64,000 nucleotides of DNA, from NCBI GenBank assembly GCA_016946835.1, contig JACVTC010000008.1:1930001-1994000 (forward strand). The letters run 5' to 3'. This stretch comes from Neocallimastix lanati (nom. inval.). Lineage: Eukaryota > Neocallimastigomycota > Neocallimastigomycetes > Neocallimastigales > Neocallimastigaceae. A program made the translations under genes and the position numbers. Each line of letters begins with the position of its first letter. The stretch's first letter is position 1. Below the pieces are notes generated by a model. That model was given only the letters and a program-made list of their open reading frames with translations, did no database searches and was not told the DNA's origin. Below are positions 35,194 through 46,016 of this stretch, piece by piece.

Positions 35194-36132
35194 TTAGTGA
35201 TTTAAATTTTTATTTTCGAAATATTCTTGGCGATTTTTATCAACAATCGCTTTAAGCTTAGGACAGTTATTCTGATAATGACCTTTTTCCGTACAGAAGA
35301 AACATGTACTAATAGTTAAGTTTTTCATTCGTTTTGTTAGATCTTCAACATCTGAATCTTTTACTGGCTTCCTTGGTTCTGAGAAAGATTTCTGTTTAAA
35401 TTTCTTTTTATTAAAATTGGAGGGCTTATTATAGTGAGGATAAGTATTTTCGTCTGAATCATAAGCAATTTTAGGAATAAGTCTATCTACTTTTTCCGCT
35501 ATTTCAAAGGCTTTATTGAGAGAAATATTATCCTTAAGGGAAACTCTTTTCCATGCCTCTTTATTATTTTGTAATGAGTCGGCATAGTCTAATACACTAA
35601 TTCGTTTTCTTCTTTTAATATCCAACTTGTGGTAAAGAGTTCGGTAGCGTATATTAAAATCTTTCACTTTTTCGTTCCTTTTAATTTTAAGTGCACGAAG
35701 TTCTCTGAGTAGAACATTTTGATCTTCTTTTAGGCCATAGAATTTTTCTAATTCGTCCACAATTTTGTCTAAACTTGGGAAATTATGAATATTGTCATCA
35801 CCGATGTTATTATCTTCGTCATTATCATCATCACTAAAGATATTATCATTTTCCATATCTTGGATGATTTCTCTTATTTCACCGGTAGAAGTCAAAATAC
35901 AAGCTATAAATATTGTTTCTGGATCAACCACTTGCTGATATCTGATCCATAATTTTAGTTCAGAGGCCCAGGATTTTATATCTAAGTTGTCTTTACTAAG
36001 TTTTTCTATTCCCTTAAGTTCCTTCTTTAAGTCTTTAAAATTAATTCGACTATTATTTATAGCTACTGGACTGGGAATAGAGGGTGATGCACTAGACGAG
36101 CCACCACTATCAGAAGAAGAGTTTTCCGACAT
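35194..36132 (-). CDS. gag: Ty3-2 Gag (312 aa)
   Basis: I start it at ATG 36132 (MSENSSSDSGG); the longer frame upstream begins with TTG only. A capsid-like helical region lies at about residues 40-215 (LRALKIKRNEKVKDFNIRYR is the typical Ty3 capsid block). A CCHC knuckle CFFCTEKGHYQNNC lies near residue 275-290. The frame ends ENKNLNH-stop. The slippery heptamer overlaps its last codons, so Gag alone and a Gag-Pol fusion would both be made. Gag packages the RNA in virus-like particles. It appears intact, unlike pol. Confidence 0.87.
   Translation of the reverse strand: MSENSSSDSGGSSSASPSIPSPVAINNSRINFKDLKKELKGIEKLSKDNLDIKSWASELKLWIRYQQVVDPETIFIACILTSTGEIREIIQDMENDNIFSDDDNDEDNNIGDDNIHNFPSLDKIVDELEKFYGLKEDQNVLLRELRALKIKRNEKVKDFNIRYRTLYHKLDIKRRKRISVLDYADSLQNNKEAWKRVSLKDNISLNKAFEIAEKVDRLIPKIAYDSDENTYPHYNKPSNFNKKKFKQKSFSEPRKPVKDSDVEDLTKRMKNLTISTCFFCTEKGHYQNNCPKLKAIVDKNRQEYFENKNLNH
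35203..35209 (-). promoter_or_regulatory. -1 ribosomal frameshift site between gag and pol of Ty3-2
   Basis: The sense strand reads A AAT TTA in gag frame, three codons before the gag stop codon. Slipping back one base opens the pol frame (SLKGRRSTPIVNK...). A small stem GGGAG / CTCCC with an 8-nt loop begins 11 nt downstream (35191-35174). The heptamer fits the X XXY YYZ rule. Spacing is slightly long, so a larger structure may be involved. Confidence 0.72.
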
Positions 36133-36509
36133 GTTTGAATTTATTGAAAGAAGTAGTAATGAATCAAGTAGAGTATACAAGGTTAATAGTTATATTAAAA
36201 AAAATATTTTTGTGTTACCAGGTAATAAAGATTTGATTAATAACCTCAATGTATTTTTCTTGAGTAGTAGAGTTTTATTTTTTTATAATAAATTAGCCAA
36301 AAGTTATCAATTTAATTATTTTGAATAAGTAGTAAACAATGGATTCAACAACCAAATAAATTTAAGATATAAACTAGCGTCAACTTGACCACCAAATATA
36401 TCAATTCGTAGAATAGTTAAGCTCGAATTCCCCTTCGACCCACTTAACGATGAAAATATATTAATAATTTACTAGTTGAGCTCGAATTCCTCTTCGACCC
36501 ACTCAACAG

Positions 36510-36551
<42 letters not shown>

Positions 36552-36966
36552 TTGAATTTACTTAAATTTATTTTTTTTTATTTAGAAGCTTATTTTTATA
36601 AAAAAAAAAATTAATTTAATATTGTTATTATCAAGTTGAATTACCGACCAAGTTATATTATAAACTACTAGCTTATGGGTCTTTCGTCCGATAATATTCA
36701 TTCCGTCACCTTATTCACGTGATCTATGTTCCGTCACACGCTTCAGGATCTTAATATTACCCCTACTATCCCCCTCTTGACAGCTAGTAAGGCTTGTTTA
36801 TGCTGAATATAACTTGTTTAATTCAATCTTGATAAGAAAAGAATATTTCAATTATCAATATTAAATTAAACAAAGTAGCTTCCTCAAATGTTCTTTTTCA
36901 ATTCTATTTAAAATTTTTGGATATTTATTAGAATAAAAATATTATTAATATTATTATTTGTATTAT

Positions 36967-37566
36967 TGTAACGAATCTTAAAAAATTAGAAATTAGAATG
37001 CTGGCATAGTGGTTAGTCACTATGACCTCAGCCTGAACCACTAGGGTTCGACTCACACCTTTACTAAAATTTTATATCATTTAAATTTTAAAGAATTTTT
37101 ATACTTCATTTCTGTATTTGTTTCTGTATTTGTTTCTGTATAAATTTCTGAAAAAATTAACAAAAGAAATTCTTAGAAATTAATAGAAACAAATCAGATA
37201 GAAATTCTATTTTAATTTATCTTTTATCATTATTTCTTTTAGATTCTTTTTAACCGAAAATAATCAATTTTTACGAAACTTTTTAATGATTTTATGGTTT
37301 TAAATTTTTATGGATTTAAATTTTGAAAAACTATAAATAGGAGTGAATTTCGCAGCCAAAAGATTCTAAAAATTGTGTTTTTATTAATTATTAAATTAAT
37401 TAATAAGTAATTCGAAATATTACAATAATTAATCTTTATAATTAATATTTTTAAATTTCTTAATTAATAAAACTATATTTTAAAAAACCAAATTACTTAT
37501 TAATCAAAAAGTGCTTACCTATTGTGTTACACTCTTTAAAACACGGATATTCCAATATTCGTTACA
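36967..37566 (+). repeat. Solo LTR of family T, with tRNA-like module
   Basis: It starts TGTAACGAATCTT and ends AATATTCGTTACA, 600 bp, with TSD ATTAT (36962-36966 and 37567-37571). It is homologous to the Ty3-T LTR but well diverged. A tRNA-like stretch begins 34 nt inside the LTR, and CTATAAATAG (about 37331) serves as TATA box further down. It is inserted in the Ty3-2 leader. Confidence 0.85.
37001..37060 (+). promoter_or_regulatory. tRNA-like Pol III A/B-box module (solo T LTR)
   Basis: The A box TGGCATAGTGGTTAG (37002) and B box GGTTCGACTCA (37045) lie 43 nt apart, the spacing found in tRNA genes. I cannot fold a full cloverleaf with a paired acceptor stem, so it is tRNA-derived rather than a functional tRNA. 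Confidence 0.75.
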
Positions 37567-38097
37567 ATTATAAAAAAAAATTTTTTTTTTTTTTTTATTT
37601 ATTACTCTAAAAAAAAGTTAAAATTTAAATTATAAAATACTTAAAAAAAAATTAAATTTTATCATTAATTAATTATTTCTTGAACAACGGCATTTCCGGA
37701 AATTTTCCGTACTTAAAACAGAACGTAGAGTGGTAGTATGTAAGTCAACCCAGCTCGCCTATTACGGCTTCATGTGGTGCTTACACCAGGCGCTTCTGCT
37801 TACTATTAAACAGAACGACCAGAGCTTAAGAATAATTGTCACTACAATTAATTCTTAAGAGTAATTAACCCGAAAACCCTCTACTTCTTGAGTTCTGAGA
37901 TAAGTACGCTTCTAAATCGTACTAACTCCAATGCCCAAGAAAAATAAAAAAAAAAGATAAAATTTAAAATTTATTCGAAGCTTCACGGATAATATAAATT
38001 ATCTAACACTTCGAAATATAAAAAAAAAAATTGTTTTTTTAAGAAAATTATATTTATTTTAATATTATTTATATTATCTTATTTTTAATTTTATTCT

Positions 38098-38114
38098 CCC
38101 CGATATCTCCACCA
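38098..38114 (-). promoter_or_regulatory. tRNA-type primer-binding site of Ty3-2
   Basis: The sense strand reads TGGTGGAGATATCGGGG, 7 nt after the 5' LTR. Its complement ends in CCACCA as a tRNA 3' end should (discriminator A, then CCA). The tRNA would have an acceptor strand starting GGAGATA; its identity is not known to me. Confidence 0.75.
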
Positions 38115-38121
38115 AATTTTA

Positions 38122-39664
38122 TGTTAAGGTTCGGAGAGAGGGAAAAATAAAAAATAAGTATTAATATAAACAACAAAAAAAATAAACAAACAAGAAAATT
38201 AATAAACAAAATAAATTTTTGTTTTATAAATCCTTTATTAAAATTTTATTTAAAAATTACAATATTAAATTACAATATAAAAAATACAATTTTTTTACTG
38301 TTATTTATATTTTTTTTTTTCTTAAAATAATAGAAATGGTAAAGCCATTTCTTTGTATAATAAAAATTAATTATTAAATATTTTATATTAAATTTTTATT
38401 ATTAATATAATTATTCTTTAACTTATAATAAATAATACTTATATATTAATCTATTACTAATTATTTATTACTAATCTACTTAATTATATATTTTAAAAGA
38501 CAAATTTTTTTATTTTACAGAAGTTAATTCTGTGGTTTAGTAATATTTATTTAATCCTAAAGTTTAATTTTACTAAGTTTAGAAAAATAATATTATTTAA
38601 ATTATTAATATAAAATTTATAATCATTTCATCAAATTTATAATATAATATTTATAATAAAACATATAATAATAATATAATTATTTCCTTTTATGTTTAAT
38701 CTTTTATTAGTAATCATTAATACAATTTTTTTTTAATTTGGAATTTTCCAAAGAAATAATTGATATTGATAAGTTTAATATTAATAAAAGAAATATTGAT
38801 AAGATTTTGATAAACTATAAAGAAAATTGATAAAATAAACTATATAATATTGATAAGGATTTTAATAATAATAAAATATAGATAAGAATAATAAAGGTAG
38901 CATAGATAAGGAATTAATATTAAATATACTTTTTTAAATAGTATAATTTAATTTGTACTAATTAGGAATATAGATTAATTTATTAGAATATAGAAAGTTC
39001 CAAAAGAATAAAGAATCAAATAATTTGTTTAAGGGTTAAATGAATCATTGTTAAGATAATAACTGAATTTCAATTCAATTTCAATTTCGATAATTCAGTT
39101 ATTTGAATTTCAATATTAATAAATAATAATAATATAATAATTATTATTAAATTAACTTTATTAAAATATTTAGGAATTAGTCTAGGCCAACTAATTACTA
39201 AATATTATTAACATATTGAATTTAATATATATTAAATAATGTAAACACGTGATTGTCATTAAATTAATTTCTACATATTATATTTTAATTATAAAATATA
39301 ATATTTAGCAATATTTGATTCTTATATTTTATTTATATTAAATATTTATATTATTATCTAACTTTATATTATCAATATCAAACTTATATTAATATTATTT
39401 ACATATTCATATTAATAATTAATATTTTAATAATTAATTATTTTATATAAATACATGTTTAAATTCTTTGATTAATCCTTTGTAGGATTATTGTAATTTA
39501 AATTATAGTAATAATTATATAAAATAATAATAATAAAATTTAATTATTAATAAATTACTATAATTTGGCATCTTGACCTAATCGTTAAGACCAAATTATC
39601 TAAAAACTTTGACAATCATTTAAGATGCATAACCAAAAGAACATTATTTAGGCATTCTTTATCG
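38122..39664 (-). repeat. 5' LTR of Ty3-2, split by solo LTR S1
   Basis: It starts TGTTAAGGTTCGGAG and ends CATTCTTTATCG (CG for the expected CA). Its pieces are 38122-39048 and 39620-39664. It matches 30214-31182 nearly base for base. Confidence 0.88.
39049..39614 (-). repeat. Solo LTR S1
   Basis: Plus-strand ends are TGTTAAGATAATAAC and AAAAACTTTGACA, 566 bp, with TSD ATCAT (39044-39048 and 39615-39619). The reverse complement is related to S2, sharing GGCCTAAG/GGCCTAGA followed by CTAATTCCTAAATATT-type sequence. Confidence 0.8.
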
Positions 39665-40224
39665 ATAATTAGTAAATTAGTAACTACGGTTCAATTGTAA
39701 GTTACCATAACCATCGGGTTGAACCCTTAGGGTTCGACACCCACTCTTTCCAAATTTTAATAACTTTTTATTTATTATAACTAGAATATTAAAGAAATTA
39801 CTAGTGTTTATCGGTTAAACAATTGAACCGATAAAACTAGAAAAATCTATTTTATTAATATTTTTTATCATTTTTTATCTAAGATTCATTTTCTAGAAAG
39901 AAAACTTGTTTTCTTTAATTTTCTTTAATTTTCTTTTATTTCTAATAATTACTAATAACAACTGATAACTTAAAATAATTAATTTTCCTGAAAAACTATA
40001 AATAGGTGTAAAATTTCATAATAAAATATTTTTACTTGTGCTTTTATTAATTACTTTTAAAGTAATTTAAAATATTACAATGATTAATTAATAAAATAAT
40101 AATTTATATTTTTACTAATAAAAAAACTTATTTTAATAAAACATATTTTGAATTACTTTAGTGTCGAGAACCTTTTGTGTAAAAAACCTTATAACAATCT
40201 TAAGTAACATTAAGATTTGTTACA
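39665..40224 (+). repeat. 5' LTR of Ty3-T, distal part
   Basis: It continues the 15-nt LTR start at 27270-27284 after the insertion chain. It begins ATAATTAGTAAATTAG and ends GATTTGTTACA. It matches 51548-52120 with a few substitutions. The tRNA-like module is at 39681-39746 (A box CGGTTCAATTG at 39687, B box GGTTCGACACC at 39731, 44 nt apart), the TATA box at 39997-40004, and the inferred transcript start near 40038. Confidence 0.87.
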
Positions 40225-41033
40225 ATAAAAGCACCCTTTGACAAAAAACACGAAACCTTCTCGAGACAAATCTACTCTTTTGGAATCTACTCTTTTAAGA
40301 ATCTACTTTTTTGGAATCTACTTTTTTGGAATCTACTTTTTTGGAATCTACTCTTTTGGAATCTACTCTTTTAAAACTTTAAGCAACTCTTGGGCTACCG
40401 CTAATAATTATATTATCACCAAAACAATATTTTTTCTGTGGAATACTTCCTTAAAAAATTCTATTCTTGAATCTAGTATCTTTTGGATTATTTCTTTTTA
40501 TAGGTTATCTACCTTTCTTTTGCATTCCTTCTTTACTCAAATTCTTGCCCAATTTTTCCTTAGATTCTTCGCTTACTCTTTATTATAAACATACTTTCAA
40601 ATTAAATTCTATCTACCTTTGGATTCCTCTTTGAAACTCTACCTATACCTTTTGGATTTTAATAAAAAAAAAAAAAATTTTATTATTAAATGAATATATA
40701 ACCCTAACCCTATATTCTATAATATATTTAGGTGAATGAATATATAGTATCTTAGATAAATATTATAATAAAATTAATTGAACTAATATACTATTTATTA
40801 GATAAATTTATAGTAAAATTAATTGAACAAATATACGATTTACTAGATAAATTTTATAGTAAAATTAATTGAACAAATATACTATTTATTAGATAAATTC
40901 TGAAAGAAAATTAAGTGGACATATACATAATTTTAGATAAAATTTAACTATAATCTAAGTGAAAGAATATAATATATTTTAAGATAAATTAATACTTAAA
41001 ACTAAATACATATATTAATAATTAGCTAAATAA

Positions 41034-41081
<48 letters not shown>

Positions 41082-41760
41082 TAATAAAATTTACTAATAA
41101 GGAGAATCTGTATAGACAATCCTTATTCTCTTTTATTCTTTTTATTTAATTCCTTAATTTTGTGTTGGCCCTCGCTGGTAGGCTCAGACGTAAGCCCTAC
41201 ATCTCAGCTCTTTCAGTTAAAATTCACTGAAAGAACAGCAACACAAAAAAAGAAAAAGAATTTTTAATTTTTAACTAAGTTTTCGTGTCCATATTTTTAA
41301 GGTAATACGATAAATATACTAGGAGCGGTTAGAGCTCATAAACAGAGTTTCGGCGGATATTAACTAGTTTCAGTAGGTTAGAAACTATAGTCGTTAATTA
41401 TTTGAATATAAACGGGCTTCAAAACCCTAGAGTGTAAAGAGAGTGTGGATTAAAAGAGAACCACATCCTACCAACCAACTTCAACAGTTCGGTGGTTGCT
41501 CTATTCGAATAAGCTCTGGCGAATAAGGAACTATAGTCACCGAAGGCTATAGGTTGGTCGTGAAGGTAAAGCGACATTAAAATATATAGTTTTTAATTTT
41601 ATTTTGAGGTCTAGTATATACCTCTAGTTAGTAGCTTTTGCCGGTTTTTTTTTTTTTTAGTTGTAAGGCATTAAAAGCGAAATTTAAATTGTATTTACCT
41701 TAAATAAAAGTTCTTCAATAATTAAATTATCAAATAAATCTATTTTGAAAAAGCAAGAAA
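40225..41760 (+). other. Ty3-T leader, with self-primer site, 15-bp repeats and poly(A)
   Basis: The first 10 nt (ATAAAAGCAC, 40225-40234) are complementary to GTGCTTTTAT at 40038-40047 in the LTR, a Tf1-like primer arrangement. Then come 15-bp repeats (GGAATCTACTTTTTT type, 40269-40376), AT-rich repeats with TAGATAAATT motifs (40740-40990), a 36-nt A run (41042-41077), and a GC-richer structured part (41160-41640, with CTTTCAGTT...CACTGAAAG as a hairpin). Frames in it are repeat artefacts. Confidence 0.7.
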
Positions 41761-44627
41761 ATGGAAGAAGATACCTTTTTAAATGCCAGTGCTACCAATA
41801 AAGATGGATTCGCTGGAGATCGTCGTTACTTGATCCCGAACGATTTAATAATGACCCAATAAAGGTTGTGTATATCATTTCTAGACTCTACGGCTCTGCA
41901 ATGAACTGGGCTGCTACTTTAATTGAAAATAACGATCCATGTTTAAATAACTATCAACAATTCACCTCAAGATTTAAAGATACTTTTGGGAGCTACGATT
42001 CGACTTTCATTGCTAACCAGAAATTGAAGACAATTAAACAAAGACGCATCGGTGAAATAACAAACTATATTCTCGAATTCAATAGATATTCTGACGAATC
42101 TTCATGGAATGAAGAAGCTAAAATGGATGCTTTCCTCAATGGACTTAATGACCAAATTGCTACCAAAATATATGAAATGTTTCCAGGACCAAGATCTCTT
42201 TTCGCATTACAAACTATTGCCTCTAGACTAGATAGTCGTATTCGTATTGCTGCGCATAGACAATTTTCTAATCCACAAAACAGATCAAATAATAATAATA
42301 ATAATGATAACAGAAATAATAACAGAAACAATAATAATAGAAGACAAAATAAAGGGGAAAAGCCTTTCAAATTCAATACCCGAGGTCCTTTGTCTAATGA
42401 AGAAAAGGAAAGAAGAAGAAAAGAACATCTTTGTGCCTATTGTGGATCAGCTAACCATTCCCTTGACCATTGCCCACTAGTAAACAGAAATAAAGCCTCT
42501 TCAAGCAGTTCTCATATCACTAATCTTGAACCTAAAACCATTCCAAGAATAAGAATTTCTGATCAACCCGATGTAAAGCTACCAATTTTTGAATTCTCTC
42601 TTAATGTTTCCAATATTTCTACAAAAACTAAAATTCTTCTGGACTGCGGCTCTCAACTTAATTTAATGGATGTATACTTCGCAAAAGAAAACAATATTCC
42701 TTACTCTAGTGAATGTAATCTCCCTAATGTATCTGGAATCGGCGGTATTCAGTCAATCATAGGTAAAACTGCACCAATATCCTTAAAATATAAAAACCAC
42801 ATATGTAAAACAAGTTTCTATGTTGTTGACCTTCCTTCGTATTGTGCTATTTTAGGCATTGACTGGCTAGAAACTCATAATCCCACTATAGACTTTGCCT
42901 CAAAAGAACTCTCTTTCAAATCCAACTATTGTATTTCCAATTGTCTTGTACTTCCCAGCGCCTTCACTACTTATGTTCCTTTAAATACTATTAAAAAGAA
43001 TGATAAAGAAGAAGAAGATAAAGAAAGTAATAAAGTAAATAAATCATTACCAAAGAAATTACTTCCATTTAAGGATATTTTTAGCGAAATATATGCGAAT
43101 GCACTTTCTCCAAGACCTGATTATACATCAAATGAAGAAGAACTGTCCTCTGACATTCCTTTCAACGTCTTAAAACCTGAAAATTTTTGCGCTACCACTT
43201 CCATTGCCTCTTTAAATGATCAAATACTCCATGAATATAAGAATGATAAATATTATAATGAAATCTGCAAAAAACTCAACTCTAAACAAGACTTCCCAGA
43301 ATCTAATAAATTTTCTTTAAGTAACAACTTCTTACTCTTTGATGGAAAAATTTATGTTCCCCTTAACTGTCGTTCTTCCGTATTAAATATCTGTCATGAC
43401 TCCCCATCTGCTGGTCATTTTGGTTTCAAGAAAACTTTCTCCTTAATCAATCATGACTTTTGGTGGTCATCTATGCAAAAAGATATTAAAGACTATATTA
43501 AATCTTGTGAAATCTGTTGTCGTTCAAAGGATTCTAGACACAAACCTTATGGATTTCTGAACCCCCTAGAAATTCCTGACCGACCTTGGACTTCGCTTTC
43601 CATGGATTTCATCACTGATCTCCCTTCATCTAATGGATATACTTGTATTTTTGTTGTTCTCGATAGATTCACAAAAATGGGTCACTTCATCCCATTTCCT
43701 AACGTTCCTTCTTCTGAAGATACTGCTAAGGCATTCATGACTCATATTTTCAGACTTCATGGATTACCAAATGAAATTCTTTCCGATAGAGGTACTCAAT
43801 TCACTTCTAAATTCTGGACTTCTATTTGCAAAACTCTCAATATCTCAATGAAACTTTCTTCTCCCTTTCACCATCAAACTAACGGTTTAACGGAGAGGGT
43901 GAACTCCGTTGTAGAACAATTTCTCAGATGTTACTCTAATTTTAAAGGTTCAAATTGGCATAATTATCTATTCCTTGCTGAATTCTGCTACAACAATTCT
44001 ATTCAAGAATCATTAAATAAATCACCTTTCTACGCAAATTATGGTTACAACCTTCGCTTCTCACCAGCTGTGCCAAGTTCTATTGATGTTCCGGGTGCTG
44101 AAGAATTTACAACAAACTTAGCGAAACTTTTCAAACAATTAAAAGAAAATTTAAAACAAGCAAGAAATAAACAAGAAAAATTCGCCAACCAACACAGAAT
44201 TAAAGCACCTGAATTCAAAGTAAACGACAAAGTTTGGATAAACAGTTCACTCATATTAAGAAATAAAAATAAAAAATTAAAACCAAGAAAGTTAGGACCT
44301 TATAAAATAATTGAAAAAGTCTCTCCAGTAACATACAAAATTGATTTTCCAAAAAATATAAGAATACACCCAATTATTCATGTATCAGAACTTGAGCCAT
44401 ACTATAAAGACAATTTTAAAAGAAAAAAGGAACCTCCACCTCCAATTATAGTTAATGATGAAGAAGAATATGATGTAGAAGAAATACTTGATAAAAGAAA
44501 ACATTATGGAAAGATTCAATATCTTATTAAGTGGAAAGGATATCCTTTATCTGAAGCATCTTGGGAACCGGAAGAAAACCTCAACTGTCCAGAAATACTC
44601 AAAAAATTTTATAAATCAAACAAATAA
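41761..44627 (+). pseudogene. Ty3-T gag-protease-integrase-chromodomain polyprotein, RT and RNase H missing
   Basis: The probable ATG is at 41761 (MEEDTFLNAS); a frameshift with a short deletion near 41830 moves to the main frame, which is open from 41832 to 44627 (919 aa counted from a GTG at 41868). Domains in the main frame: capsid (start to about 130), CCHC knuckle [14 protein letters not shown] (near 190-203), protease with LLDCGSQLN (Asp-Cys-Gly) and ILGIDWL, then a short linker. Integrase follows directly: HHCC finger (HDSPSAGH...CEICC), D-x59-D-x35-E (SMDFI, SDRG, TERVN), and a C-terminal chromodomain ([26 protein letters not shown]). Compared with Ty3-1, about 430 residues covering exactly RT and RNase H are absent, yet the frame stays open. 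It could at best be mobilised by RT in trans. Confidence 0.85.
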
Positions 44628-44936
44628 ACTTATATTTAGAAAATGAATCTATAATATTAATTATACAAAAATTTATATTTATTAATATCAAATTTATTTC
44701 TATTAATATCAATATCAATAATCTTTATTATTTTTACTTATTAATATAAATATTATTTAAATTCATGTAACCTTATTATTAATAATGTATTTTTATGTTT
44801 ATCATGTATTGAAATTTTACACCAAATAACTATCAAAATAATTTATATATTAAAATAATTAAATAAAATTTTCTTAGTATAGTTTAGCCTAGCTTTGAGA
44901 TTCGTCTGGTATCCGAATCCTAGAGGAGGACCATGT

Positions 44937-45863
44937 TGTAAAATATTTAATAATTTGAATACGTATTTAAATGTAATGTAATGTAAATTATTGTGGATAA
45001 AAATGTTTTCCAAATTTTTAATATAAATTTAAATGTATTCCAAATTATTAATTTAATTAATTTTCTCAAAAATGTATGACTAAATTATTTGGAGAATTTA
45101 CATCATTATTACTCACTTTGAATCATGAAACTTGTAAATTAAAAATAATTAGTCATGAAACTTGTAAATTAAAAATAATTAGTCATAAATTAGTTAAATT
45201 AAAGTAATCAAAGAAAAATTGCCTTTTCCGTTTGTTTACAAAAACTTGCCGTTTTGTTTATTTGTTTTTAGAAATATTAGATAGTTTTAAATAGTTTTTA
45301 TATTAAAATAACTCATAAAAATTCATGTAATTTATTATTAAATGTAATTACAAATATATAATAATATTTTAGTTAGTTTATTACAATCTATTCAATTTAA
45401 ATTTTAATTTTCAAAAAGTATAAAAAGAGTTAATTTTCAACTATTGAACGATAGTTGGAAAATAGTATAGAAAATAGTATAGTTTAGAATAGTATAGTTT
45501 AGTATAGATAATATAGATAGTATAAATTTTATATTTTATTAATTAGTATTATAACTATTATTAGAATAGTTATCTTTTATAAAACAAATTTTATTTTAAA
45601 TTTTATTTTAAAATCTTAACTGCTAGTAGGCTTTCCGGTAAAGGACCCTACGGTACCCAGTTAAGTGATTGTTGATTTTAGAATAGTTAAATTCAACAAA
45701 TAAGAAATATTAATAAAAGGATTTTTTTATAAAACAAAAAATTAAATTAGTTTTTTAGTTTTAGTGTTTTAGTTAATAATTAATTATAGTGTTGATATAA
45801 TAAAATAGTGTAAAATAAATTATAGTCTGTCCTCGCCGACCTAAGCTATTATTTTATTTTACA
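44937..45863 (+). repeat. 5' LTR of Ty3-3
   Basis: It is 927 bp, TGTAAAATATTTAAT to TTATTTTACA. The TATA box is TATAAAAAG at 45419 and the inferred transcript start is 45453. A direct repeat (AGTCATGAAACTTGTAAATT region, near 45125-45180) and a stable hairpin (45615-45665) lie within. Confidence 0.95.
45615..45665 (+). other. Stable hairpin in the R-U5 part of the Ty3-3 LTR
   Basis: CTTAACTG pairs with CAGTTAAG around an inner GTAGG / CCTAC helix with CTTTCCGGTAAAGG as loop. It is GC-rich in an AT-rich LTR and repeated at 51297-51347. In self-priming elements U5 structure helps primer cleavage; such a role here is inference. Confidence 0.65.
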
Positions 45864-45874
45864 ATTTTCCAACT
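45864..45874 (+). promoter_or_regulatory. Primer-binding site of Ty3-3, complementary to its own mRNA 5' end
   Basis: ATTTTCCAACT abuts the 5' LTR. Its complement AGTTGGAAAAT is at 45453-45463, 34 nt after the start of the TATA box. Complementarity is exactly 11 nt and ends at the LTR border. Confidence 0.82.
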
Positions 45875-46016
45875 CGTTAGATTAGTATAGTTTACCTTTG
45901 TGTAGGATAGACTAGTAATAGTATAAAAATTTTTTTTTTTTTGAAATAATAATTAAAAAGTGGATTTAGTAATACTTTATAGTTTAATTTATAGTTTAAT
46001 AAATAATAATAATAAG

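Larger units (their letters stand above)
36133..38121 (-). other. Ty3-2 leader region
   Basis: The leader between primer site and gag is interrupted by the solo LTR 36967-37566. It contains a duplicated motif AGCTCGAATTCC(C/T)CTTCGAC (36420 and 36480), a T run on the plus strand at 36512-36549 (poly(A) in the RNA), and a GC-richer stretch at 37680-37960 (AGCTCGCCTATTACGGCTTC and similar) that probably folds. No open frame of note. Confidence 0.55.
30214..39664 (-). mobile_element. Ty3-2: Ty3/gypsy element, inactivated, with nested solo LTRs
   Basis: It is on the minus strand and inserted in the 5' LTR of Ty3-T at CATAA. The LTRs are 30214-31182 and 38122-39664; the latter is interrupted by solo LTR S1. 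The long leader (38121-36133) is interrupted by a tRNA-like solo LTR. A tRNA-type primer site follows the 5' LTR. Gag (36132-35194) and pol are in different frames, joined by a -1 slippery site. The pol frame has one frameshift and two stops. No chromodomain is present. This is a different Ty3 lineage from Ty3-1, Ty3-3 and Ty3-T. Confidence 0.88.

Noticed and set aside
37001-37060. A functional tRNA gene
   Set aside because: A and B boxes are good, but the acceptor ends do not pair and the anticodon arm is poor; it is called tRNA-like only.
40690-40715. Telomere-like AACCCTAACCCT
   Set aside because: Only two units within a retrotransposon leader, with no array.
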